A stretch of DNA of 10,638 bases from Nitrososphaerota archaeon (GTDB lineage Archaea; Thermoproteota; Nitrososphaeria; Nitrososphaerales; UBA183), in contig JAPCJR010000032.1 of NCBI GenBank assembly GCA_027886865.1, positions 1-10,638 on the forward strand, in the 5' to 3' direction. The notes under the pieces were generated by a model. That model had not been told where the DNA came from, did no database searches, and saw only the letters and a program-made list of their open reading frames with translations. Positions within the stretch are counted from its first letter, which is position 1; each line of letters opens with the position of its first letter. Of the stretch, positions 1 through 6,303 are shown in pieces. A program made the translations under genes and the position numbers.

Positions 1-470
1 TCGGAGACCGACTCCTGTAGAGTCGTGTACCATCTTGAAACTCTCCGCTCGATATACCTAGACAACGGGCTCCGGGCGAAGCCGAGTTCCAGTTCGTCCG
101 AGACCATCACGTGCTTGACATTATCTTCAAGCGCTAGAGAGACCGAAGAGAACTCTTCGTCACCGACCACCAGCTCAGGTTTCAGCCGACCCATGAGCTC
201 AAGCATCCTCGATTTTGTGGACCGGTAACCGGACCAGTAGCGGATGTACCATAGCGCGGGGTACCGCATGGTTCCGTTCTTTTCTGAGGGAGTCGGTTCG
301 GTGACGATATCGTGCACCGTAAAACCATAGGACCTCAGGAAGGGGACGGCGTTCGCACCCGTGGCAAACTCTGCCTCTAGACCCTTCTCCTTCAGCTTCG
401 TCCCCACAGCGGCGGCTCTGGAGGCGTGTCCTAGCCCGATGGGGCTGACCGCATAAAGGATCCTGGCCAA
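1..470 (-). CDS. MurG-like GT-B glycosyltransferase, N-terminal part (3' end outside window)
   Basis: The frame is open from position 470 to the left edge, giving 156 residues of an incomplete protein. The N-terminus reads as a beta strand (ARILYAVSP) followed by the glycine-rich loop G12-L-G14-H15-A-S-R18. That loop is typical of MurG-like/GT28-related GT-B glycosyltransferases, which move a sugar from a nucleotide-sugar donor to a lipid, glycan or protein acceptor. Further Rossmann-like elements follow: a strand ending in ATGANA (36-41), and LVVGDEEFSS (100-109). The donor-binding C-terminal half is outside the window, so substrate and acceptor are unknown. I chose the TTG at 470 because an in-frame stop lies not far upstream, the glycosyltransferase fold begins right after it, and a TATA-like element (494-501) is centred about 27 bp upstream, as expected for a leaderless mRNA. 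It is divergent from the VOC gene. Confidence 0.75.
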   Translation of the reverse strand, partial: MARILYAVSPIGLGHASRAAAVGTKLKEKGLEAEFATGANAVPFLRSYGFTVHDIVTEPTPSEKNGTMRYPALWYIRYWSGYRSTKSRMLELMGRLKPELVVGDEEFSSVSLALEDNVKHVMVSDELELGFARSPLSRYIERRVSRWYTTLQESVS

Positions 471-493
471 GCGACGACCACAATGTCTTTGCG

Positions 494-501
494 ATAATAA
501 A
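494..501. promoter_or_regulatory. AT-rich TATA-like element shared by two divergent genes
   Basis: ATAATAAA (TTTATTAT on the minus strand) is the only strong AT-rich element in the 70-base gap between the divergent starts at 470 and 541. Read leftward, its centre is about 27 bp from the TTG at 470, which gives a leaderless transcript. Read rightward, the predicted transcription start is near 524, giving a leader of about 17 nt that contains the GGAGAG ribosome site. No experiment confirms use in either direction. Confidence 0.45.
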
Positions 502-529
502 TCTCATATCATACCTTGCGAATAACTAT

Positions 530-535
530 GGAGAG
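530..535 (+). promoter_or_regulatory. Shine-Dalgarno site for the VOC gene (supports TTG start at 541)
   Basis: GGAGAG lies 5 nt upstream of the TTG at 541 and fits the archaeal anti-Shine-Dalgarno sequence. The nearby ATG at 528 runs into TAA after two further codons, so this site supports the TTG as the true start. Confidence 0.55.
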
Positions 536-540
536 ATAAT

Positions 541-918
541 TTGAAGGTAACCTTCGTCTATGCGGGAATAAGGGTCAAGGACATGCGCAAGTCGGTCGAG
601 TTCTACACGAAGCTCCTGAGGATGAAGGAGGTAGGTAGGAGCAAGATTGCGGTCGCAAAAGGAGAGGTCGTGAACCTTGTCAGCGTGGACGACGGTTTCA
701 ACCTGGAGTTGAACGCGTACGACCAGGACAGCGAGTACAACACGAAATATGTCGTGGGAGAGGGGCTCGACCACCTCGCGTTTCAGACGGAGGACCTCGA
801 CAAGTTTCTGGCAGAGGCGAAAAAACTCAGGTACCCCGTGGCCGCAGAGATGAAGACAGAGAAGAGCCGCTGGGCCTACATCAAGGACCCGAACGGCATC
901 TGGATCGAGCTGTTCTAG
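541..918 (+). CDS. VOC-superfamily (glyoxalase/dioxygenase-fold) small protein
   Basis: This 125-residue protein has the two beta-alpha-beta-beta-beta halves of the vicinal oxygen chelate fold. Half one runs from about 4 to 60 (strand FVYAGIRVKD, helix MRKSVEFYTKLL, strand NLELNAY). Half two runs from about 75 to 125 (GLDHLAFQTEDLD, then WAYIKDPNGIWIELF). The size fits a single-domain glyoxalase I-like or bleomycin-resistance-like protein that would dimerise. Three of the four usual metal-ligand positions are present (E56, H78, E123). The first, normally His, aligns with Tyr7, so the metal site is altered and lactoylglutathione lyase activity should not be assumed; the substrate is unknown. 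The start is TTG 541 with a good Shine-Dalgarno. The gene is divergent from the glycosyltransferase and convergent with the ferritin-VIT gene, with which it shares its stop region. Confidence 0.85.
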   Translation: MKVTFVYAGIRVKDMRKSVEFYTKLLRMKEVGRSKIAVAKGEVVNLVSVDDGFNLELNAYDQDSEYNTKYVVGEGLDHLAFQTEDLDKFLAEAKKLRYPVAAEMKTEKSRWAYIKDPNGIWIELF

Positions 919-1805
919 ATGGTTATGTGGAACAGTATGTGGATTACTGTTCCTAGTATGTAGAGCGCGACCGTAGCGCCGAACATTATTCCGGTCATCT
1001 CCAAAAAGTCCCTCGTGAACGGCTTGCCGGATATGACAGAACTGTAGAAGCTGACGAAAGCTATTAGGATCACTGCAAAAGTAAGTGACGTGCCAAGAGC
1101 ATAGGCCATCTGCTCGGTGACAAAGTACGGGCTGGCCAGAATCAGCGCGGCCGCGAAATAGGATACCCCCGTGTACGCGGCAGACAGGCTCGCCGACCCT
1201 TCGAAACCCTGTTTTGCCTGGGCATAGGCAGCAGAAGCCATGGCGATGGATGCGGCCGCCCCCGCGACCACCCCGGCGAGACCGGCGAGCCGCGTTGAGT
1301 CATAGATTCCAAGGGACCCAGCGTGGATTCCCGCGATCTCTACGAGCGCGTCCGCGAGTCCGAGGACCACGAACGAGATGTACTTGACGGCACCGGATTG
1401 AGTCTTGAGCTCGAATTCCTTTTCGTGGGTCACCTCGTCCTGGAGCATAAGTTCGAACTCCGCCCGGTCCGACTCCGGGATGAGGCTTGCAATGCTCTTG
1501 TACTTGGCAATCACCGAAGCCTCGTTTCTTTCCAGGTACTTGCTGGCGAAGGTGGTCCCGAAGAGGATCCTCATCAAGAGGGTGAGATAGACCCTGAGCA
1601 TGCTCGGTTTGACATTTGCATTTGGAATGTATTTACTCCAAAATTCGTAATGTCTATGTTCCATATCTGCGAGACTGCTTAATATTCCGCGAAAATCAGT
1701 ATTTCTTTCAATCCCAAGAGTCGAGAGCCTCTTGTAGACCATCTGGTCGGTAATTTCGTCCTTGGAACTCTCCAAAGCTACCTCTTGTAGAGTTTCAGAC
1801 GACAA
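915..1805 (-). CDS. Ferritin-like domain + VIT1/CCC1 membrane transporter (MbfA-like)
   Basis: This is a probable iron/manganese transporter of 296 residues. Residues about 1-135 form a ferritin/rubrerythrin-like four-helix di-iron domain with two ExxH motifs, E49-x2-H52 (DMEHRHYEFW) and E124-x2-H127 (DEVTHEKEF), plus further acids at E17 and E95. Residues about 141-296 hold five predicted membrane helices (about 141-165, 172-198, 208-230, 233-260 and 267-295). The first has the acidic LADALVEIAG signature of the VIT1/CCC1 family. The same architecture occurs in bacterial MbfA iron exporters and in many archaeal proteins; export of Fe/Mn here is inferred from them. The open frame reaches a TTG at 1874. 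I prefer the TTG at 1805 because the ferritin domain starts just after it and a TATA box (1831-1838) is centred about 29 bp upstream; that box would lie inside the longer version. The first ~80 codons look more AT-rich than the membrane half. Confidence 0.85.
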   Translation of the reverse strand: MSSETLQEVALESSKDEITDQMVYKRLSTLGIERNTDFRGILSSLADMEHRHYEFWSKYIPNANVKPSMLRVYLTLLMRILFGTTFASKYLERNEASVIAKYKSIASLIPESDRAEFELMLQDEVTHEKEFELKTQSGAVKYISFVVLGLADALVEIAGIHAGSLGIYDSTRLAGLAGVVAGAAASIAMASAAYAQAKQGFEGSASLSAAYTGVSYFAAALILASPYFVTEQMAYALGTSLTFAVILIAFVSFYSSVISGKPFTRDFLEMTGIMFGATVALYILGTVIHILFHITI

Positions 1806-1830
1806 AGGTTGGTATTGGTCACTTTTTGGG

Positions 1831-1838
1831 CCTATAAA
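1831..1838 (-). promoter_or_regulatory. BRE/TATA promoter of the ferritin-VIT gene
   Basis: On the minus strand this reads TTTATAGG, preceded by CCAAACT, which fits the archaeal BRE at all but one position. The predicted transcription start is near 1808, a few bases before the TTG at 1805. The element is partly symmetrical (CCTATAAAG on the plus strand), but the plus-strand upstream sequence TTGGGCC does not resemble a BRE. Confidence 0.5.
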
Positions 1839-2016
1839 GTTTGGCAGCCCGCGATTTGATGGTTCGCTTGGCAACTAATCCGGTTCCTTTTCAAGGGCAT
1901 TCCGCACGGTTCATAGTGGAGAAGATTCGGCAGTTCGCAAAGTAAATCCTAGGCATTATTGAAGATGGATGTCATCTGGTTCTTGGCAATTTGCAGAAGG
2001 AAAATCATCCTGTAAC

Positions 2017-2024
2017 GTTTATAG
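2017..2024 (+). promoter_or_regulatory. TATA box of the zinc-ribbon gene
   Basis: GTTTATAG is centred about 40 bp before the TTG at 2061. Transcription would begin near 2047, giving a short leader of about 14 nt. The leader has only a weak AAGG as a possible ribosome site. Confidence 0.5.
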
Positions 2025-2060
2025 ACTGTTTTGACGCTCCACTGGCAAGGCGAATCGAAA

Positions 2061-2207
2061 TTGGTCCAGGCCTATTGCGTGAAATGTAAAGCAAAGAGAG
2101 ACATGAAGACCCCGCAGAACATAACCATGAAGAACGGGAAGAAGGCGGTACAGGGCGTCTGTCCAGTCTGCGGCACCAAACTATTCAGAATCGGGGGCTC
2201 GGTGTAG
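2061..2207 (+). CDS. Small zinc-ribbon protein, DUF5679-type
   Basis: The gene encodes 48 residues starting MVQAYCVKCKAKRDMK and ending LFRIGGSV. Two CxxC pairs (C6-V-K-C9 and C34-P-V-C37) separated by 24 residues form a classic zinc ribbon. The rest is basic, with a conserved-looking GVCPVCGTK knuckle. This pattern matches the small archaeal DUF5679-type proteins, whose function is unknown; nucleic-acid or ribosome binding is a reasonable guess but is not shown by the sequence. The TTG start is chosen because family members begin with the same MVQAYC-like sequence and a TATA box lies upstream at 2017-2024. The gene is small and uses TTG, so automated callers can miss it. It converges on the polymerase IV gene with five bases between the stop codons. 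Confidence 0.85.
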   Translation: MVQAYCVKCKAKRDMKTPQNITMKNGKKAVQGVCPVCGTKLFRIGGSV

Positions 2208-2212
2208 AGCGC

Positions 2213-3385
2213 CTACTCGGCCCTCTCTTTTTTCTCCAACCAGGCAGTAATACTAGTCTGATCGGCGGTCTCTGTTCTTAGCTCCGAAACCTTGAGGCCG
2301 ACGAGCCTCACGGGCCGTTTCTTGTCCTGAAATTCATGCAGCATCGAGCTGGCTTCTTTCGCGATGACCTTGCCGTCGCTCGAGAAAGTGGCGAGTCTGG
2401 TCTCCCGGGTGTGCGTCTCGAACCCTCTGAAGCGAATCTTGATTCCTACCTTCCGAAAGATGACGTGAGCCAGCGAGGCTCTGCTTGCAAGTTCGGACGC
2501 CAGTCCGGAGACCAGCTCGTCGACCTTGCCCCAGTCCTCTGTGTCCTCCTCGAACGTCCGCTCCGTGCTCAACGACTTCAGTTCGTGCTCTCTGACCGGG
2601 TAGTTCTCGATGCCGTTCGCCACTTCCCATAACCAGAGCCCAGATGTGCCAAGGCGTCTCTTCAGGACGGCGGGGTCCAAGGTCTGGAGGTCCCCGACCT
2701 TCGCGACTCCGAGGTCCTTGAGCGTGAGCTCGGTCTTCATGCCCACTCCCGGGATGACCGAGATCGGGAGGACTGCGAGGCTTTGCCTGATCTGACCGGG
2801 GCCGATGACCGTTATCCCGTCCGGCTTGTGCAAGTCTGTGGCAATCTTCGCCGCCGACTTGGTCTCGGCCAATCCGATAGAGCAGGTGAGCCCCGTCATG
2901 CTCTTGAGTTCAGCCTTCAGCTGTATCATCCAGCTCCCGGCATCCTCGAAGGTGCTCGCCACGCCTGCGAGGTCCACGAAGGCCTCGTCTATGCTCACCT
3001 GCTCGAAGACCCTTACTTTGCTCTTGATTATCTTCATCACTTCGCTGGACAGCGACTCGTAGTACTCGAAATCGGGGTGGAGATAGACGGCGTCCGGACA
3101 GAGCCGCCAGGCCTCGGAGATCGGCATCGCTGATCGAAGCCCGAATTTGCGCGCGGCGTAGTTGCAGGAGATGACGACTCCCCTTCCCTTCCCCTCTTTG
3201 GGCTCAGCCCCTATCACGACCGGCTTGTCCTTCAGGGCTGGGTTCCTCCGCGCTTCAGCCGAAGCGTAGAACGAGTCCATGTCGATGTGCGCGATGATGC
3301 GGGCATTGGCTGCGCTCGGTTGGCGGTCTACGACCGAGTCATTGCCATCAAGCTGAGGTGGGATGCGGGTCAGAAGCGTCTTCAC
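2213..3385 (-). CDS. dinB: DNA polymerase IV (Y-family, DinB/Dpo4-like)
   Basis: This 390-residue translesion polymerase copies past damaged bases at low fidelity. Palm catalytic acids are visible as D35 in HIDMDSFYAS and D133-E134 in SIDEAFVD. Y40 sits at the ribonucleotide steric-gate position of Dpo4. YAARKFGLRSAMP (76-88) is the finger region, VIPGVGMKTELTLKDLG marks the helix-hairpin-helix thumb, and the little finger covers roughly 270-360. The C-terminal QTSITAWL (376-383) resembles a PCNA-interacting PIP box with Leu in place of the second aromatic residue. The start is GTG at 3385: no other start codon lies between it and the first conserved strand, and a TATA box is centred about 24 bp upstream. 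This gives a 29-residue N-terminal extension compared with Dpo4. The gene is separated from leuS by 80 bases and appears to be transcribed on its own. Confidence 0.93.
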   Translation of the reverse strand: MKTLLTRIPPQLDGNDSVVDRQPSAANARIIAHIDMDSFYASAEARRNPALKDKPVVIGAEPKEGKGRGVVISCNYAARKFGLRSAMPISEAWRLCPDAVYLHPDFEYYESLSSEVMKIIKSKVRVFEQVSIDEAFVDLAGVASTFEDAGSWMIQLKAELKSMTGLTCSIGLAETKSAAKIATDLHKPDGITVIGPGQIRQSLAVLPISVIPGVGMKTELTLKDLGVAKVGDLQTLDPAVLKRRLGTSGLWLWEVANGIENYPVREHELKSLSTERTFEEDTEDWGKVDELVSGLASELASRASLAHVIFRKVGIKIRFRGFETHTRETRLATFSSDGKVIAKEASSMLHEFQDKKRPVRLVGLKVSELRTETADQTSITAWLEKKERAE

Positions 3386-3404
3386 GCGTATTCAGAAGCC
3401 AGGA

Positions 3405-3413
3405 GAATAAAAG
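3405..3413 (-). promoter_or_regulatory. TATA box of the polymerase IV gene
   Basis: On the minus strand this reads CTTTTATTC and is centred about 24 bp from the GTG at 3385, so the mRNA would be leaderless or nearly so. The same T-rich run follows the leuS hairpin and could also serve as its termination tract. Confidence 0.45.
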
Positions 3414-3430
3414 CGCAGCATCGATCAAGC

Positions 3431-3451
3431 CTACGGCGCTTCGCTCCGTAG
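3431..3451 (-). terminator. Inverted repeat after leuS, possible terminator
   Basis: CTACGG (3431-3436) pairs perfectly with CCGTAG (3446-3451). After one mismatch, two further G-C pairs close a three-base loop. It lies 14 bases past the leuS stop, and on the minus strand is followed after about 18 bases by a short T-rich run. Archaeal termination depends mainly on U-tracts, so a role as terminator or mRNA 3' end is only suggested. Confidence 0.4.
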
Positions 3452-3465
3452 ATCCTCTGCTGAAA

Positions 3466-6297
3466 CTACTCCAGAAAGAAGGCCGGCTTGAACGGCAGTG
3501 CCCCGTTCGCCTTCTTGGCCGGGTCATAGATGTCCTTCGCACCTGCCTTGTAGACCTTCACCTCGATGCCAAGTTCGTTCGAGAGGAACGCAGAAGCCGC
3601 AGCCAGGATAGAGAACTCGTCAAATCCCTTCAGCGACGCAAGCCTCGCAGCCAGCTCTTCCCCCAGCTCGTGCTGGAGCTTTATGACCCTCTCGGGCTTG
3701 ATCCCGGTCCCGGCATACTTCTTGATGACGTCTCCGCGGTTTCCGGCCTCCTTCTGCGCCCTGTAGAGCTCCAGGAAGTAGTCCCGGGCGTCGTCGGACG
3801 CAGCATAGAGGTTCAGGCTCTTCTTCTCGTCCTTGATTATCTTGAGGAGGTTCCTCGCGTCCTCGATGACCTGATTGATCAGCAGCTCGGCCATCTCCGC
3901 GCTTTCGTCGGTGGGGAAATCGACAGACGAAGGCCAGTCTGCGGTGCTCAGTAGGCCCTTCCCGCCCATCCTCTTGTTTAGCTCCTCGGAGGCGAAGGGC
4001 GTGAATGGGGACAGCAGCCTGATCCAGGAACCGAAGACCAGCTCCAGCGTCTCCCTCCGGGGCTGCTCCCCGCGGCGCAGGTACCAACGGACGTCGTTCC
4101 AGAGGTCCAGCAGGGCGATGGAGAGCGCCCGTCTCGTCCTCATTATCTCCAGCGCGGCTGTGACCGCCTCTATCCTCCGGTGCGTCACTGAAAGCAGCCA
4201 GCGGTCGAGATGGTCGGGCTCGCGCTTCACCGAGTCCCTGAGGCCCTTCTCGATGAAGCTGAAGAGCGAATCTATCTTGAACTTCAGGTCCTCGGCGTTC
4301 TTGGACTTCCAGTCGGCGTCATCCATTCCGTCGGCCGCAAGAGCGAGCGTGGCCCGAAGGGCGTCCGCCCCGTACTGCTCCAGAGCCTGCCTCCAGGTCA
4401 CGAAGACGCTCCGTGATTTGCTCATCTTCTGGCCCTCTATCTCGATCATCCCGTTGACACTGAAGCCGACAGGCCACTGCTTCTCCTCGAACATGGCTGC
4501 GTGATGGAACGCGTAGAACGTCAGGTGGTTCGGTATCAGCTCCTTCGCCGAGTTCCTCATGTCCACCGGGTACCAGTAAAGGAACTCGTTCCGCATGTTG
4601 TTCAGCAGCTTTGGGTCTATCCCCGAAAGCTTAGCGACGTGGGGCTCCGAGCCCTTCCCAAGCAGCAGGTAGTCGAATACCTCGGGCACAAGCTGCTCGA
4701 ACTTCACCTTCTCGGCGTTGACCATGTGGTTGATCGTGTAGAAGGCCATGTAGATTGTCGAATCAGAGAGCGTCTCCACTATCCATTCCTTGTCCCACGG
4801 CAGCTTGGTACCCATCCCAGACTTCCGGGCGCACGGCCAGTTGCGCAGCCAGTCGATGGTGGAGAAGTACCACTCCAGTGACTGCTCCGGGTACACGTTG
4901 GCCTTCCTGATGAGCGTCTTTGTCTTCTCCTTCCAGGCCGGGTCTGAGTAGTTCAGGAACCACTGGTTTTCGAGTATCTTGACGTAGCATCTGGTGCCGC
5001 ACTTGCAGACCACCCTCTCCGGGAGCTCCTGCATGGCGGCGAGCGACCCCTGGGCCTTCATCACCTCGATTATCTTGGGCTTCGCCTCGTTCACCTTTAG
5101 CCCCCGATATCCGTCGCAGTTCTCCTTCATGACTCCCCGGTGGAACTCCGCCTTGTAGAGCTCTGCCGTTGCTTCCTCGAGCTTCGGGTCGCTCGAGTCC
5201 TTTATGTCGCGCTTCTTCACTTCGTCCCGGGCTGGGACATCGGAGTATCCCTGGATCGAGATTATCGATATGGGGCTGAGCTTCTTGGCTATCTCCACGA
5301 TCGCGGGCGACGCACCAGTCCTTTCCTCCTGGATGTCGACCAGACCCATGTAGTCGTAGGGCGCGTGCGCGGGCACGCTGTACACGACGCCGGTCACCAG
5401 CTCTGTGTCCACGAAGGTCCCCGGGAGGACCGGCAGCGAAGCTCCGGTTATCGGCGCGCTCACTATCGCTCCGAGGAGCTCACTCCCCTTGAACTCCCGT
5501 GTTACCTTCACTTTGTGCTGCTGCTCGGCGAGCTTGTTGGCCGCGGACGAGCTGATTATCCATCTCTCTCCGTCGACCTCGGCCTCGCAGTAGTAACCTT
5601 CCGGATGCAGCCACAGGTTGGTCGCGCCGAAGATGGTCTCCGGCCTCAGCGTCCCTGCGACGAGCCATGCGTCCCCGAGTTTGAACTTGATGAGGTTGAA
5701 CTCCTCCGGGGAGACGCCCTCCCCCTCCATCCTGTCGTGGTCACCGGTCGGGCTCTCGTCGCGCTTGCACCACACCACCGGGTGCGTCCCCTGGACCACG
5801 TATCCGAGCTCGCGCAGCCGCAGGTATTGCCACTCGATGAACTTCTTGAACGCCGGGTCAACCGTCCTAAACTCTCTCCTCCAGTCCACGGAGAAGCCGG
5901 TCTCCTTCACCGCCTCCCGGCTCACCCTGGTGTAGTACGACGCGAGGTATTCCGGATCCACAAAGCGCTCCACCTCCTTCGGCGGAACGCCGTCCATCTC
6001 CAGGAACGCCTTCCTCACTGACTGGTCGCCCTGCGAGAGCCGGTAGCTCATCCCGGGGATGCTCTCTCCTGTCCAGTGCCACGCCCATGGGAAAAGGACG
6101 TTGTAGCCCTGCATCCTCTTGAAGCGGGCATAGATGTCGACCCTCGTGGCGGTGAAGCAGTGCCCTATGTGCAGCGGCCCGTTCATGTAGGGGAAGGGGA
6201 AGGTCACGAACGATTTCTTCTTGCCGAAGAGCGGCTCGGCCTCGAAGAGACGCTTCTCATTCCATACATTGAGCCAGTATTTCTCGTAGGACGCCAA
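3466..6297 (-). CDS. leuS: Leucyl-tRNA synthetase, archaeal/eukaryal type
   Basis: This class I enzyme charges tRNA-Leu with leucine. The 943 residues match the usual archaeal length. HIGH is at 43-46 (PLHIGH) and KMSKS at 624-628 (GQKMSKS). The CP1 editing domain carries LRPET (217-221) and the conserved aspartate D315 in PAHAPYDY, so post-transfer editing of misacylated tRNA looks intact. C431-K-C433-x3-C437 (CKCGTRC) is a probable zinc knuckle. The anticodon-binding helical domain follows from about 680, and the C-terminal domain ends in FKPAFFLE, the region that in archaeal LeuRS contacts the long variable arm of tRNA-Leu. The start is TTG at 6297, six bases after the alaS stop, with a weak GGGGTT upstream as the only candidate ribosome site. 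The spacing implies co-transcription with alaS, with leuS downstream. Confidence 0.96.
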   Translation of the reverse strand: MASYEKYWLNVWNEKRLFEAEPLFGKKKSFVTFPFPYMNGPLHIGHCFTATRVDIYARFKRMQGYNVLFPWAWHWTGESIPGMSYRLSQGDQSVRKAFLEMDGVPPKEVERFVDPEYLASYYTRVSREAVKETGFSVDWRREFRTVDPAFKKFIEWQYLRLRELGYVVQGTHPVVWCKRDESPTGDHDRMEGEGVSPEEFNLIKFKLGDAWLVAGTLRPETIFGATNLWLHPEGYYCEAEVDGERWIISSSAANKLAEQQHKVKVTREFKGSELLGAIVSAPITGASLPVLPGTFVDTELVTGVVYSVPAHAPYDYMGLVDIQEERTGASPAIVEIAKKLSPISIISIQGYSDVPARDEVKKRDIKDSSDPKLEEATAELYKAEFHRGVMKENCDGYRGLKVNEAKPKIIEVMKAQGSLAAMQELPERVVCKCGTRCYVKILENQWFLNYSDPAWKEKTKTLIRKANVYPEQSLEWYFSTIDWLRNWPCARKSGMGTKLPWDKEWIVETLSDSTIYMAFYTINHMVNAEKVKFEQLVPEVFDYLLLGKGSEPHVAKLSGIDPKLLNNMRNEFLYWYPVDMRNSAKELIPNHLTFYAFHHAAMFEEKQWPVGFSVNGMIEIEGQKMSKSRSVFVTWRQALEQYGADALRATLALAADGMDDADWKSKNAEDLKFKIDSLFSFIEKGLRDSVKREPDHLDRWLLSVTHRRIEAVTAALEIMRTRRALSIALLDLWNDVRWYLRRGEQPRRETLELVFGSWIRLLSPFTPFASEELNKRMGGKGLLSTADWPSSVDFPTDESAEMAELLINQVIEDARNLLKIIKDEKKSLNLYAASDDARDYFLELYRAQKEAGNRGDVIKKYAGTGIKPERVIKLQHELGEELAARLASLKGFDEFSILAAASAFLSNELGIEVKVYKAGAKDIYDPAKKANGALPFKPAFFLE

Positions 6298-6303
6298 ACG
6301 GTG

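Larger units (their letters stand above)
1806..2060. other. Divergent intergenic region, comparatively AT-rich
   Basis: This 255-base gap separates the ferritin-VIT gene (leftward) from the zinc-ribbon gene (rightward). It contains the two TATA elements listed separately. The only other things I can point to are a 28-codon ORF at 1859-1945 (discussed under findings) and a weak AGATG/CATCT inverted repeat at 1963-1977. I see no tRNA, no convincing C/D-box RNA and no direct repeats. Confidence 0.5.

Noticed and set aside
199..507. A 102-codon minus-strand frame starting with ATG at 507
   Set aside because: It is Arg-rich and resembles no family. The overlapping frame from TTG 470 encodes a recognisable glycosyltransferase N-terminus and stays open to the window edge.
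1965..2015. Short ATG frame of 16 codons upstream of the zinc-ribbon gene
   Set aside because: It is too short, ends before the TATA box of the next gene, has no ribosome site and no recognisable sequence.
5140..6021. A 293-codon open frame on the plus strand
   Set aside because: It lies wholly antisense to leuS, whose HIGH, LRPET and KMSKS motifs are intact. The translation is Arg/Leu/Val/His-rich low-information sequence typical of GC-rich shadow frames.
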